Positions 53,645 to 62,900 of a stretch of 64,000 nt of DNA are shown in pieces. Numbering within the stretch: position 1 is the first letter of the stretch; every line of letters starts with the position of its first letter. Below the pieces are notes generated by a model. That model saw only the letters and a list, made by a program, of their open reading frames with translations, did not search any database and was not told where the DNA came from. The stretch comes from Terriglobales bacterium (GTDB taxonomy: Bacteria > Acidobacteriota > Terriglobia > Terriglobales > Acidobacteriaceae), in assembly GCA_035567895.1 (NCBI GenBank), contig DATMPC010000028.1, positions 124,001-188,000 of the forward strand, in the 5' to 3' direction. The position numbers were made by a program, and so were the translations under genes.

Positions 53645-54607
53645 ATGAAAGAAAACAGGACCCAAGGCCCATTCGCACGTAACCTTTCCAGGCGTGGCTT
53701 GCTCACCGGAGTTGGAGTTGCCGGCGGCGGGCTGCTTCTGGGTTCATCTTTTCCACTAACTACTTTCGCGGATGACGACGAGCATGAACAGTCTTGCAAT
53801 GCTGGAGAACTGTGTTCGTCGCCAGATCCGATTCCGCACGTGAATGAAGCGGTCCTCGCCGGATTCGGCGTTAAGGCCCACTTCTTCTTTCCGGGTCCAG
53901 TTGAAGGCACGGCGGCGGCTACCGACCCGACGGGAGCACATCCTGGCGGTCGCGATCCGTCTGCGATTTACGACTTCAAAGGGTTCATCGGTTCGGCCGA
54001 TTTGGTTCTGACCGGTACCGGGACAGATCTGAACACTAACAAGAGCGACAAGTACACCTTCCACACTGACAGCCGTTTCATGTCTGGTGTATTCCTAGGC
54101 ACCGACGGGAAGAAGCATCGAGGCAACTTCGCCTTTATTTGACTCGACAGCCTTCCGGGCTCGGGTAGCCCTTTAGGACCACACTCTTACGACCTGGGCA
54201 TCTCACGCACCACTCTGTTTTGGACCGATCTGACATCGCCCTCCAGCGTCAGGGTCGATTTTGACGAGGCTGAGGCGGTACTGCACATCCGAAATTACTG
54301 CGCGCTCGATGCCTTCGCTGTTCCGAACAGCCTGGACGCGAGCCATCCGATGGGTCATCCTGTTGCTGCCGTTCTCAACTCCTTCAAAATGCGTTGGAGC
54401 GGAGTGAAGCGGAAGACCTCGTTTACGTCCACGGATCCACAAGATAAGTTCACTGGAGATTTCATCGAGGACTCTTGCGAAATCGAAGTGGACGTTACCA
54501 CGCTTCCCAGCACCGGACACGGGTTCCATTTCGTTTCCGATCCGGGAGGCACCACGATCAGCCACTTCGCCCAAATCGGGAAAGAGCGGAACGGCGCGTT
54601 CGTGTAG
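53645..54607 (+). pseudogene. Tat-exported protein gene with one in-frame TGA
   Basis: From ATG 53645 (GGGAGGG just before it) one frame runs to TAG at 54607, broken only by TGA at 54140-54142, codon 166. Before it: a twin-arginine signal (LSRRGLLTGVGVAGGGLLLG) and a domain ending KKHRGNFAFI. After it, in the same frame: LDSLPGSGSPLGPHSYDLGI, RTTLFWTDLT, then IEVDVTTLPSTGHGFHFVSD and HFAQIGKERNGAFV. The two halves read as one protein of about 320 residues. A GGA to TGA change is the simplest cause. No catalytic motif is seen. Readthrough or selenocysteine is possible but unproven. The vanadium-haloperoxidase-like gene follows. Confidence 0.75.
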
Positions 54608-54650
54608 CCTGGAAGATTCCCCCAATCTTTCAGCAAAGATGCGGTTGGGG

Positions 54651-54677
54651 TTCTTCGCCGGCTTGGCCGGCGAGGAA
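54651..54677 (+). terminator. Hairpin between the Tat-protein gene and the haloperoxidase gene
   Basis: TTCTTCGCCGGC pairs with GCCGGCGAGGAA, 12 bp with one wobble, across TTG. It starts 44 bases after the TAG. No T-run follows, so termination is likely only partial. Confidence 0.5.
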
Positions 54678-54726
54678 TCCTGCCTGGTGCTGTCCTGTTC
54701 AAACTTTTTGATCACGGAGCCCTGGT

Positions 54727-56223
54727 ATGAAGCACGTTCGAGCCTGTGCTGTCGTTGTCTTTGTTGTTCTAATTCTTGCTTCGGCGGTTTCGAGTTATGC
54801 GCAGGATCCCACCATTGTGGTGCAGTGGAACCAAGCGGTATTGCAGGGCGTGCGCGACAGCACGCTGGGTCCGCCGATGGTGGCTCGCGCTCTCGCGATC
54901 GTGCATACCTGCACTTACGATGCCTGGGCCGCCTACGACAAGCATGCCGTCGGCACCCAGCTTGACGGGCAATTGCGGCGTCCCAAAAAGGAACGTACCC
55001 TTGCAAACAAGAACAAAGCCATCAGCTTTGCCGCGTACAGTGCGGCGGTCGACTTGCTGCCGGGCGACAAGATCAAGGTCTTCGATCCGCTGATGGCGCA
55101 GCTTGGATACGATATCAACGACACCTCCGCCGACACGAGAACGCCCAGCGGCATCGGCAACGTGGCTTGCGCTGCCGTTCTCGCTTTCCGCCACGGCGAT
55201 GGCTCAAACCAACTCGGCAATCTCACTGCTAGTGGAGTGCCTTACGCCGACTACACCGGCTATATTCCCGTGAACAAACCAAGCACGGTGCCGGTGAGTG
55301 ACTTGTCCACAGTGATCGATCCGAATCACTGGCAGCCGCTTACTTATAACAACGGGACAAAGGTTGTCACTCCTGCATTTGTCGGCGCGCAGTGGTTTAA
55401 GGTGGTTCCCTTTGCCCTGACCCCTCCTGATCAATTTCTGCCGTTCATCTCCAGCTTCGGGCCCGCGCTTAACGGCTCGACCACGTTTTTCCAACAAGCT
55501 AAAGACGTGTTGGCTCTGAGCGCCGGCCTGACCGACGAGCAAAAGATGATCGCGGAATATTGGGCCAACGGCCCGCATTCGGAGCTGCCTCCCGGACATT
55601 GGGACCTGTTCGCGCAATTCGTCTCCGCCCGCGATCATCACACCGTCGACGAGGACGTGCAGATGTTCTTCGCTCTCACGAACGCAATCTTCGACGCCGG
55701 AATCGCCTGCTGGGACGCCAAGCGTCACTTCGACTCGGTACGTCCGGTGACCGCGATTCCCTTCCTGTTTCATGGCCAGCAGGTGCAGGCATGGGGAGGC
55801 CCTGGAAAGGGAACGATCACGATCGACGGAGCGCACTGGATTCCTTACCAACCCAGCACGTTTCCAACCCCTCCGTTCCCGGAATACACCTCCGGGCACA
55901 GCACCTTCAGCGCGGCTGGCGCGGAGATCTTGAAGCGATTCACCGGCAGCGATCACTTCGGGGCCTCGGTCACCTTCGCTCCCGGGAGCTCAACGACCGA
56001 ACCGGGGCTCACGCCGCATCAAGCAGTGACGCTCTCCTGGGCAACGTTCACCGACGCAGCAGATCAGGCCGGCATCTCACGCCGCTACGGAGGCATTCAC
56101 TTCGAACTCGGAGATCTCGTGGGAAGAAAAACAGGCAGGCTCGTGGCCAAGCAGGCCTGGAAGAAGTCGCTGAGCTACTTCCATCCTGACAAGAACGACG
56201 ATCGGGATAGGGACGAGGACTAG
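54727..56223 (+). CDS. Exported vanadium-dependent haloperoxidase/PAP2-like protein
   Basis: 498 residues with a signal peptide (VVVFVVLILASAVSSYAQ); GGAG lies 7 bases before the ATG. The active-site region reads RHFDSVRPVTAIPFLF and PPFPEYTSGHSTFSAAGAEI, the SGHS motif of vanadate-binding haloperoxidases and PAP2 phosphatases. The third segment, RRYGGIHFELGDLVGRKTGR, supplies the late His of this fold. Bacterial members of this exported group are annotated as vanadium-dependent haloperoxidase-related; the natural reaction is not known. It follows the split Tat-protein gene by about 120 bases. Confidence 0.87.
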   Translation: MKHVRACAVVVFVVLILASAVSSYAQDPTIVVQWNQAVLQGVRDSTLGPPMVARALAIVHTCTYDAWAAYDKHAVGTQLDGQLRRPKKERTLANKNKAISFAAYSAAVDLLPGDKIKVFDPLMAQLGYDINDTSADTRTPSGIGNVACAAVLAFRHGDGSNQLGNLTASGVPYADYTGYIPVNKPSTVPVSDLSTVIDPNHWQPLTYNNGTKVVTPAFVGAQWFKVVPFALTPPDQFLPFISSFGPALNGSTTFFQQAKDVLALSAGLTDEQKMIAEYWANGPHSELPPGHWDLFAQFVSARDHHTVDEDVQMFFALTNAIFDAGIACWDAKRHFDSVRPVTAIPFLFHGQQVQAWGGPGKGTITIDGAHWIPYQPSTFPTPPFPEYTSGHSTFSAAGAEILKRFTGSDHFGASVTFAPGSSTTEPGLTPHQAVTLSWATFTDAADQAGISRRYGGIHFELGDLVGRKTGRLVAKQAWKKSLSYFHPDKNDDRDRDED

Positions 56224-56293
56224 AAAGCACTTCGCGAAAGACGACTTAGGAGTGCGTTCCAAGACAGCCAGATCGAGTGGGGAGCCACGGAGC

Positions 56294-56692
56294 TCACTTT
56301 GCTGTCCTGTCCTTTGTTCCCTTCTGCAGCAACCGTTCCACATTCTTTTTCAGGAGAGCCGTACTGACAGGCTTGCTTTGATACGTACTAAACCCAGCAG
56401 ACGTGATTTCCTCGTGATCTTGCGGATCAAATCCGGTCAAGGCAATTACAGGTATGGATGCCAGGTTGTTGTCGCGTCGAAGTGCCTGGACAAGGCCGAT
56501 GCCGTCCAGGACCGGCATCTTAATGTCGCACACTACAAGGTCCGGCGGGCTCGCAAGTATTTTTTGCAGTGCATCGGCACCATTCCGCGCCGCGATTACG
56601 TCGTATCCCCAACTCTGAAGAAGCTCAGTCAGAAGCTCGCGGCTAGAGGGGTCATCTTCGGCGATTACGATTTTGGTCGCGTTGGAGTTCAC
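56294..56692 (-). CDS. Single-domain response regulator
   Basis: 132 residues from GTG 56692. A lone receiver domain: IVIAEDDPSSREL (acidic pair), VVCDIKMPVLDG (phosphorylation Asp), IALTGF and the Lys in YQSKPV. No output domain. Such proteins pass phosphate on or bind a partner. No kinase is adjacent, and it converges on the haloperoxidase gene. Confidence 0.9.
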   Translation of the reverse strand: MNSNATKIVIAEDDPSSRELLTELLQSWGYDVIAARNGADALQKILASPPDLVVCDIKMPVLDGIGLVQALRRDNNLASIPVIALTGFDPQDHEEITSAGFSTYQSKPVSTALLKKNVERLLQKGTKDRTAK

Positions 56693-56888
56693 TTGGAGCG
56701 CCAGCCGGTCTTCCCCGCCTAGAGATTATCTCTATTTTGCGAATGTTTGCACTCTCCACGGCCCAAACTTCTTCCACCCCGGCTGGAACCGAGCGTCAAC
56801 GTTACTCATTGAGAGTCACAGCTCCGAACCGTCTTGTAGGAGGGAGATCGACAGAGCCATTCCGAGAGCGTCGGTGTCTAACCTTGCC

Positions 56889-57677
56889 ATGCTTTCCAGG
56901 GTGGCTCGAACTCTTGTCCTCAGTGTTTGGCTTGCTGGCCTGGGGCTGGCACAGAACGCCACAACACGGACCGTGCACGTGTTCGTTGCCCTTGCCGACA
57001 ACCAGCACCAGGGTATCGTTCCCGTTCCGGCACGCTTAGGAAACGGACTCGATGCCAGGAACAATCTGTATTGGGGTGCGGCCGCCGGTGTAAAGACGTT
57101 CTTTGCCCGTAGCTCCGACTGGGCACTGCTCGAGTGCCGCGAGAGACCGGAGCCCGACGTTCTGGAACGCTGCATCTTCAGGCATCGTAGGGCAGATGTG
57201 TATCTCGTTGCGGACGCTTATCGCGGAGACGAAATCCGGCACGCGCTCCTCAACTTCTTCGACGCCGCTGCTGGAGCTGCTCCAGAGACAATCACCTTAT
57301 CGTCGACGACACAAGCAGGAAAGCCGGCCATCCATGGCGGGGCGAACTTAGTCGTCTATGTAGGGCACGATGGTCTGATGGATTTTCAGTTGCCGCAGGT
57401 AACACGCAAGAAGAACGAAATCCGTCGCGACGCAATCATCCTCGCATGCGCCAGCAAACAATACTTTGCCGAACCGTTGCGCACATCCGGCGCTTATCCC
57501 CTGTTATGGACTACGAATTTGATGGCTCCAGAGGCTTACACCCTGAAGAGCGCACTCGATGGCTGGATCGCTGGCGAAAAGAATGATCAGATCCGCGAAC
57601 GAGCGGCAACAGCCTACGACAAATACCAGAAATGCGGCCATCCTGCCGCGCTCCGCCTGTTTGCCACCGGGTGGTAA
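56889..57677 (+). CDS. Exported hypothetical protein
   Basis: 262 residues from ATG 56889, the first Met that starts a signal peptide (LSRVARTLVLSVWLAGLGLA). The mature chain begins TRTVHVFVALADNQHQGIVP and contains ANLVVYVGHDGLMDFQLPQV, IILACASKQYF and APEAYTLKSALDGW. The strand-turn pattern VYVGHDGLMD followed by ILACASK with Cys is reminiscent of caspase-like or other alpha-beta folds, but I cannot place it in a family. It is transcribed divergently from the response regulator. Confidence 0.65.
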   Translation: MLSRVARTLVLSVWLAGLGLAQNATTRTVHVFVALADNQHQGIVPVPARLGNGLDARNNLYWGAAAGVKTFFARSSDWALLECRERPEPDVLERCIFRHRRADVYLVADAYRGDEIRHALLNFFDAAAGAAPETITLSSTTQAGKPAIHGGANLVVYVGHDGLMDFQLPQVTRKKNEIRRDAIILACASKQYFAEPLRTSGAYPLLWTTNLMAPEAYTLKSALDGWIAGEKNDQIRERAATAYDKYQKCGHPAALRLFATGW

Positions 57678-58099
57678 TCTGAAATTGTTCCGCGCCTACG
57701 GCGTTCTAAATTCTTCTCACGCGATCCCAACGCTTCCGCGATTGGCCTAATCCTCGGTTTTGCGCCTACGGCGCTCGCTTTTCGTTCTGCTCGCACATGT
57801 TCACGGCATCTCCCGCTCCTTAGGCGAAGTAACCGTAGTCTTCACCACTGGCCAAACTCACAGATGTTTTCCCAAACATCCGATACTACTTTTTCTGAGA
57901 CTGTCATCCCTCGCTCCGCCAACATGCAGTTTGCAGTTCCAACCAACTGCAGTTGCGGAGCGGGGGATCTGCTGTTTCTTAAGCGGCACGAACAACAACA
58001 GATCCCCCGGCCCGCAGTAGCTTCGAGGAAGATCTACCTCCACCGTGCGGGCCGAGGGATGACAGTGTTAGTAGAGATTTCGCGCACTTCAAATTTCGG
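57678..58099. other. Intergenic gap with two element types
   Basis: About 420 bases without a gene. Two copies of GCGCCTACGGCG (57692 and 57762) come first, then a large hairpin at 57900-58067. Confidence 0.6.
57900..58067. repeat. 168-bp hairpin element, ACTGTCATCCCTCG type
   Basis: Outer arms ACTGTCATCCCTCGCTCCGC (57900-57919) and its mirror (58048-58067) differ at two of 20 positions. Inside, CGGGGGATCTG (57961-57971) pairs exactly with CAGATCCCCCG (57999-58009), and GCAGTT words form a third small stem. It is distinct in sequence from the ACACGGAGG palindromes. Confidence 0.75.
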
Positions 58100-59359
58100 T
58101 CAGGCTACAACCTCCTGGCGCGTTTCCATGCGTTCAAGCTCTTCTCCTTGCTCCAAAGCCAGAAGCAGACCTTGAAACTCTGCCATCGTCGCCGCAAAGT
58201 GCGCCTGGGCAAAGTCTCGAGCTTCGATCTCTGACGCTTCGGGAAAGAATCTGCGATAAAGTCCGATCTTCTGAGACTCCGCAGCTTCTCCCATGAAGAG
58301 CTTGTAATCGATGCGTCCGTGACGCAGCAACGCCGGATCCAGCTCCTCGACCTTGTTCGTGGTCATTACAAACACCACATTCTCGGGAGCGTGGAAACCA
58401 TCGAGAACGTTCAGCAGTCCCGAAAGCGTAACGTTGAGGCCTGCCGGGGAATCGTTCTTCTGATTCCCGCTTGTTGTCTCCTGCTTGCTACGTACCTCCT
58501 CCGCTCCCGGCCTGCGGTTGCCAGCCTTCATGCAGTCGATGTCCTCGAACAGAATGATCGAGTTCTCAGGGACATTGTTCATTGCGCTCTTGAGCGACCG
58601 ATCGTTGAACTCGACCAGGTTCACGGCATAGATCGACATTCCGAACTTCGCCGCCACGGCCGAGACCAGCGATGTCTTTCCCGTTCCGGGAGGTCCGTAG
58701 AGTAGATACCCACGGTGATACGGCACTCCCAGCCGGCGATAACGCTCCCGCGATTCCCTGAACTTCTGGAGATCGAGAATCAGGTGCTCCTTCTCTCCCG
58801 GCCTCAGAATTACTGACTCCAGCAAGCGCGGCGCGTAGGCCTGAACGTAGTCCCACCCGTCGTCGTACACGTACAGGTACGAGGCTGTCTTTAGCTTCTT
58901 CTTGTGGCACGCTACGACTTCCTCGACGAACTTCTTCAGGAACTTCTGGTCCCTGCCGATGGTTCGAAAGGTAAGCGACTCGATGCGGCGCGTGCTCCTG
59001 CCCTGCGCTTCTTGGCCTCGGTAAAACCAAACCCAGAACGGACGACCAGCATGCCAGAACCAGTGCCTTCCCGGTGCGGGAATCAGAGCCAGCTCTTCGC
59101 CGCGAAGAGTTGTGTCGAGATCGAGATAACGAATTCGCTTCAGAAATTCCTGCTCCAGGAACCATTCCTTCACCCACACGAATGCCATGTCATCGTCCTT
59201 GACGGTGATCATCATCACCGTCTGTCGGACGATCCAGTACCAAAGCTGCAAGGGCAACTCGCGCAGATACACGCCGAGCCCGCCGACGATCATCAGCAGC
59301 AGTCCGCCAGAGGCAAACTGGTTTTGGCCGCTCAGAATGTGTTTCAAAAAATCCAACAT
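58100..59359 (-). CDS. BCS1-like AAA+ ATPase
   Basis: 419 residues. It has an N-terminal membrane helix (GGLLLMIVGGLGVYL), a BCS1-type middle domain and an AAA module: GYLLYGPPGTGKTSLVSAVA, SIILFEDIDCMKAG, MTTNKVEELDPALLRHGRID and a short C-terminal lid. BCS1 in mitochondria translocates the folded Rieske protein across the membrane. Bacterial relatives are of unknown role, perhaps membrane protein extraction. It has the full set of Walker A, Walker B and arginine finger (HGR). No Rieske gene is nearby. Confidence 0.88.
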   Translation of the reverse strand: MLDFLKHILSGQNQFASGGLLLMIVGGLGVYLRELPLQLWYWIVRQTVMMITVKDDDMAFVWVKEWFLEQEFLKRIRYLDLDTTLRGEELALIPAPGRHWFWHAGRPFWVWFYRGQEAQGRSTRRIESLTFRTIGRDQKFLKKFVEEVVACHKKKLKTASYLYVYDDGWDYVQAYAPRLLESVILRPGEKEHLILDLQKFRESRERYRRLGVPYHRGYLLYGPPGTGKTSLVSAVAAKFGMSIYAVNLVEFNDRSLKSAMNNVPENSIILFEDIDCMKAGNRRPGAEEVRSKQETTSGNQKNDSPAGLNVTLSGLLNVLDGFHAPENVVFVMTTNKVEELDPALLRHGRIDYKLFMGEAAESQKIGLYRRFFPEASEIEARDFAQAHFAATMAEFQGLLLALEQGEELERMETRQEVVA

Positions 59360-59915
59360 ACGTTCGTTTTCTAACCGGTCAATTTCCGGACGTGTTCAAT
59401 TGGGACCGCCGCGCGGGTGTTGGTCGGCAACACGAAGCAGCCACACTCTTGCGAGACCCTAGATCGGTCGAGACACGACTCAATGTTCTCGTGTTTCCAT
59501 CGAACACCGCGCGAGGGCGCGCGACGGTCCTCACGATTTACAGTCGAAGGAACCGCGGCTTGCGCCACCCAGCGATGTATTAGTTTTTGCGGAAGAGCGC
59601 CGAGAAGTCGGCTTAGTGCGACCGAAGCGACGCCCTAATGCAACCGCACCAATGTCTTGGTATCGGTTGCCCGCTTAGCGTTTTAGTTGTGAAATTCGCC
59701 AATTCGGGCGTCCTTTCGTAAGAAGATAATTCAAGATGCCATGAGGTTTGGTTTTTTGCAAGACCAAAATTGCACTGAAGAGAGGCGAACATGAAGGTCA
59801 CGAAGGCAAAAGAGTAAGGTCACAAAGAAATCTTCGTGACCTCATCTGTTTCCTTCGTGACCGGAGCCTGCCCTGAGCGCAGTCGAACGGGTGTTCGCTC
59901 TTGGGTTTGCCTTTC
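59360..59915. other. Gene-poor gap of about 550 bases
   Basis: Short frames here look like chance. The one clear structure is the palindrome at 59796-59862. I see no RNA gene or promoter that I can support. Confidence 0.5.
59796..59862. repeat. Palindrome GGTCACGAAGG type
   Basis: GGTCACGAAGGCAA (from 59796) mirrors TTCCTTCGTGACC (ending 59862), with an inner pair AAGGTCACAAAGA and TCTTCGTGACCTC. Same general type as at 27486. Confidence 0.65.
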
Positions 59916-62900
59916 TCAATCTCCCCCATGCGACAACGCCGCGGTTCTTTCTAACTTTTCCCATGAGAACGCTCGCCCGTCGATGGCTCGTTTGATTGTT
60001 TTGAAAAGAACTACTGAAAACACCTGGCGGTACGTGAAGCGCTGAATCCAAATGTCGGCGAGGAGCCAATAATCTTCGTGTTGGCGTGGGTCGCGGCGTT
60101 CTAGCGCGAATGCTAGCGATGAGGCGAGGAAATCGATGATGAGGAAGCTGACAAAATAAATCACCAACTTTTGGAAGGTTGCGGGATTGGCGGCGTAGGG
60201 ATGGAAGTGGCGATCGATCAGATACCAGAGAGCACTGACGACGAACATCACGTCGATGAGCGGCGAGACGAGCGGGAGCATGATTTGGAAGATGACGATG
60301 TTCGGCAGCGCGAACCAGCCTAGCGCGCCGCGGCGGAGCAGGGCTCCGCGATGTTTCCAGACTGCCTGCAGGATGCCGAAGGACCAGCGGAAGCGCTGGC
60401 GCATCAGACCACGCGCGCTTACCGGGGCTTCGGTATAGGCGAGGGCGCGGTCTTCGTAGATTACTCGGTAGCCGCTGCGCAGCATGTTCATGGTCAGATC
60501 GGCGTCTTCGGCTACGGTGTTTACGTGATAGCCGCCTGCCTTGCGTACCGTTTCGGTACGCCACGCGCCTAGCGCGCCGGGAACCACCGTTACGGCGCCG
60601 AGGAGGTCGAGGGCGCGACGCTCGAAGTTCTGACTGGTGATGTATTCGAGCGCCTGCCAGCGCGTCCAGATATTCACGCGGTTTCCCACTTTGGCATTGC
60701 CGGCTACTGCTCCGATTCGTTGGTCCGCAAAGTGAGGGATCAGGCGGGCGATGGCTTCGCGGGCGATTACCGTGTCGGCGTCGATGCCGACGTAGAAATC
60801 TTCGGTCACGTGCTCCAGGCCGTAGTTCAACGCTTCGGCTTTGCCGGAGTTCGGCTTGGTCAACACAATCACTCTTCCAGCGTTGATTTCATTTTGGAAC
60901 TTGTTGGTGGCGATCTCCAGCGTGCGGTCTTTCGAGCCGTCGTCGATGACGATCACCCGCAGGTTGGCATAGTGGGACGCGAGCACCGAGCGGATCGTGC
61001 GCTCGATGACCTTTTCTTCGTTATATGCGGGGATGAGAACAGCGACCGGCGGTTGAAACTTGGGATCGAGGTTCTGCGATGACGAGCCGCGGATGCGGTC
61101 GGTGGTGGCGAGTGCGCCAATAATAAGGAGGCGTCCGGTCATCAGGATGTCGCCGAGGAAGAAGATCATCTGCACGCCGATGAGGACGATGCTGAACATC
61201 CAGAAGGCCAGGTTGTCTACGCGCGCCGCCCACACTTCGCGCGGCGCCGTGAGTTCTGGCATCACCTGGGCTCGCGTCTGGTCGATGAGCGTCGACACAG
61301 GAACGATCTCGTAACCTCGGGCACGGATTCCGTCGATGATCGCCGGCAGGGCCTTTACCGTTTGTGTGCGATCACCACCGCCATCGTGCAGAAGAATGAT
61401 GTTGCCTTTGTCGAGGTTCTTGAAAACGTTTTCCGCGATTTGTTCGGCGCTGTAGCGCGGACTCATTGACCAGTCGCTGGGATCGATCTTGTCGCCCACC
61501 GTGATGTAGCCCATCTCCTGCGTGAGTTCGAGCGGCTTGACCTGGTCGGCAGTATCGGGTTCCTGATCGATCGAGTACGGCGGGCGAAAGAAGCGGGGCT
61601 TAACTCCGAGCTTGGCGCCGAAGAGGCGCTCGGTGACGTTGATCTCCGTTTCAAATCGCCACGGCGAAATCTCCTCGATGTTCGGATGAGTGAGCGTGTG
61701 ATTGCCGATCTCGTGGCCTTCGTCGTAAATGCGTTTCACCAAGCCGGGATCGTTTTCTGACGGAATGCCGATGAGAAAGAACGTTGCCAGTGCGTGCTTG
61801 CGCTTGAGTACATCGAGGATCTGCGGCGTATAGGTTGGATCGGGACCATCGTCGAAGGTGATCGCGATCTTCTTCTCTTTGTACCCATAAGCTTCGAGCT
61901 GATACGGATTCGGTAGCTTCGTGAAATGCTCTTCGGTTACCAGTTCCGAATCGGGATCGACCACGACTGTCCGCTTGCCAGGCGACGGACGCTGCATGAT
62001 ACGCAGGATCTCGCCTCGTCCTTCGATGGACACGTCCGGACCAGAAGGAACTTCAGCAAGTTTCGTTACGGGATCGGAGGCGCGTGGCTTGTCCCAGATT
62101 TCCCAGAGTGAACGGTCTTCGGAGCCGAGGCGCCACAACGCAAAAGTCCGAATGCCCATGTTGCGCGCGGCGCGCATTTGATTCAACGCGGTTACGGCGT
62201 CGAGAAACCAGATCTGATGCGTGGTACCGTCGTCCTCGTCGTACGCGAAGTGCGGATTGAGCGAGTCGGAATCGAGGTCGATGGGCGTCTCGGACTCGGC
62301 CGAACGAATCCACGCGTCCTGCACGGAAAGATTGCAGACTGTCGAGTGCGTCCCCTCAGGACACTCCACCGGCTTGTTGCCCCACTCGTACCCATAATTT
62401 CCGATCGCGATGATGAGCTTGTCACGAGGAATAATTTTCAGCGCCTTCTGAATATTGCCGACGAAGAAGGCGTGACTCGCTACCGGTCCGGCTTTGCTCT
62501 CCGACTGATGCTCGTCGTAATTCATAAGGATGAGACCGTCGGAATTATCGGCAAGGTACTTGTAGTTGAAGTCGTCGTCGTCGGCCGGGACGTTGATGTA
62601 CATCTTCAGTCCGCGGCCGTGAAGGTCGGCGGCCATCTCGCCGATCAGAGCGTTGAAGGCGGGCTGAGCGGTGCGCGGAAAGTCCTCAAAGTCGACCGAA
62701 ACGCCCTTAAACTTGTTGTCGGAAGCCAGAAAAGTGAGCAGTTGGCGCCTGAAATTTGCGCGTCCATCGGCGTTACCGAAGAAGTCTCCAACGTTTTGCA
62801 GCCACTTTCCCGATGCGGGATCGAAGTTATTGACCAGCGGAAAGACCTCAATGTCGGCTTTTGTCTGCCGAATAAGCGGCATTACCTGGTCGTCAACCTG

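Noticed and set aside
54140-54175. Selenocysteine insertion at the TGA in the Tat-protein gene
   Set aside because: The hairpin after the TGA is only 5 bp, there is no redox motif around the codon, and no selenocysteine genes are in the window. Kept only as a remote alternative.
54203-55006. 267-codon frame on the minus strand
   Set aside because: It is antisense to the second half of the split Tat-protein gene and the start of the haloperoxidase gene, both with strong signals.
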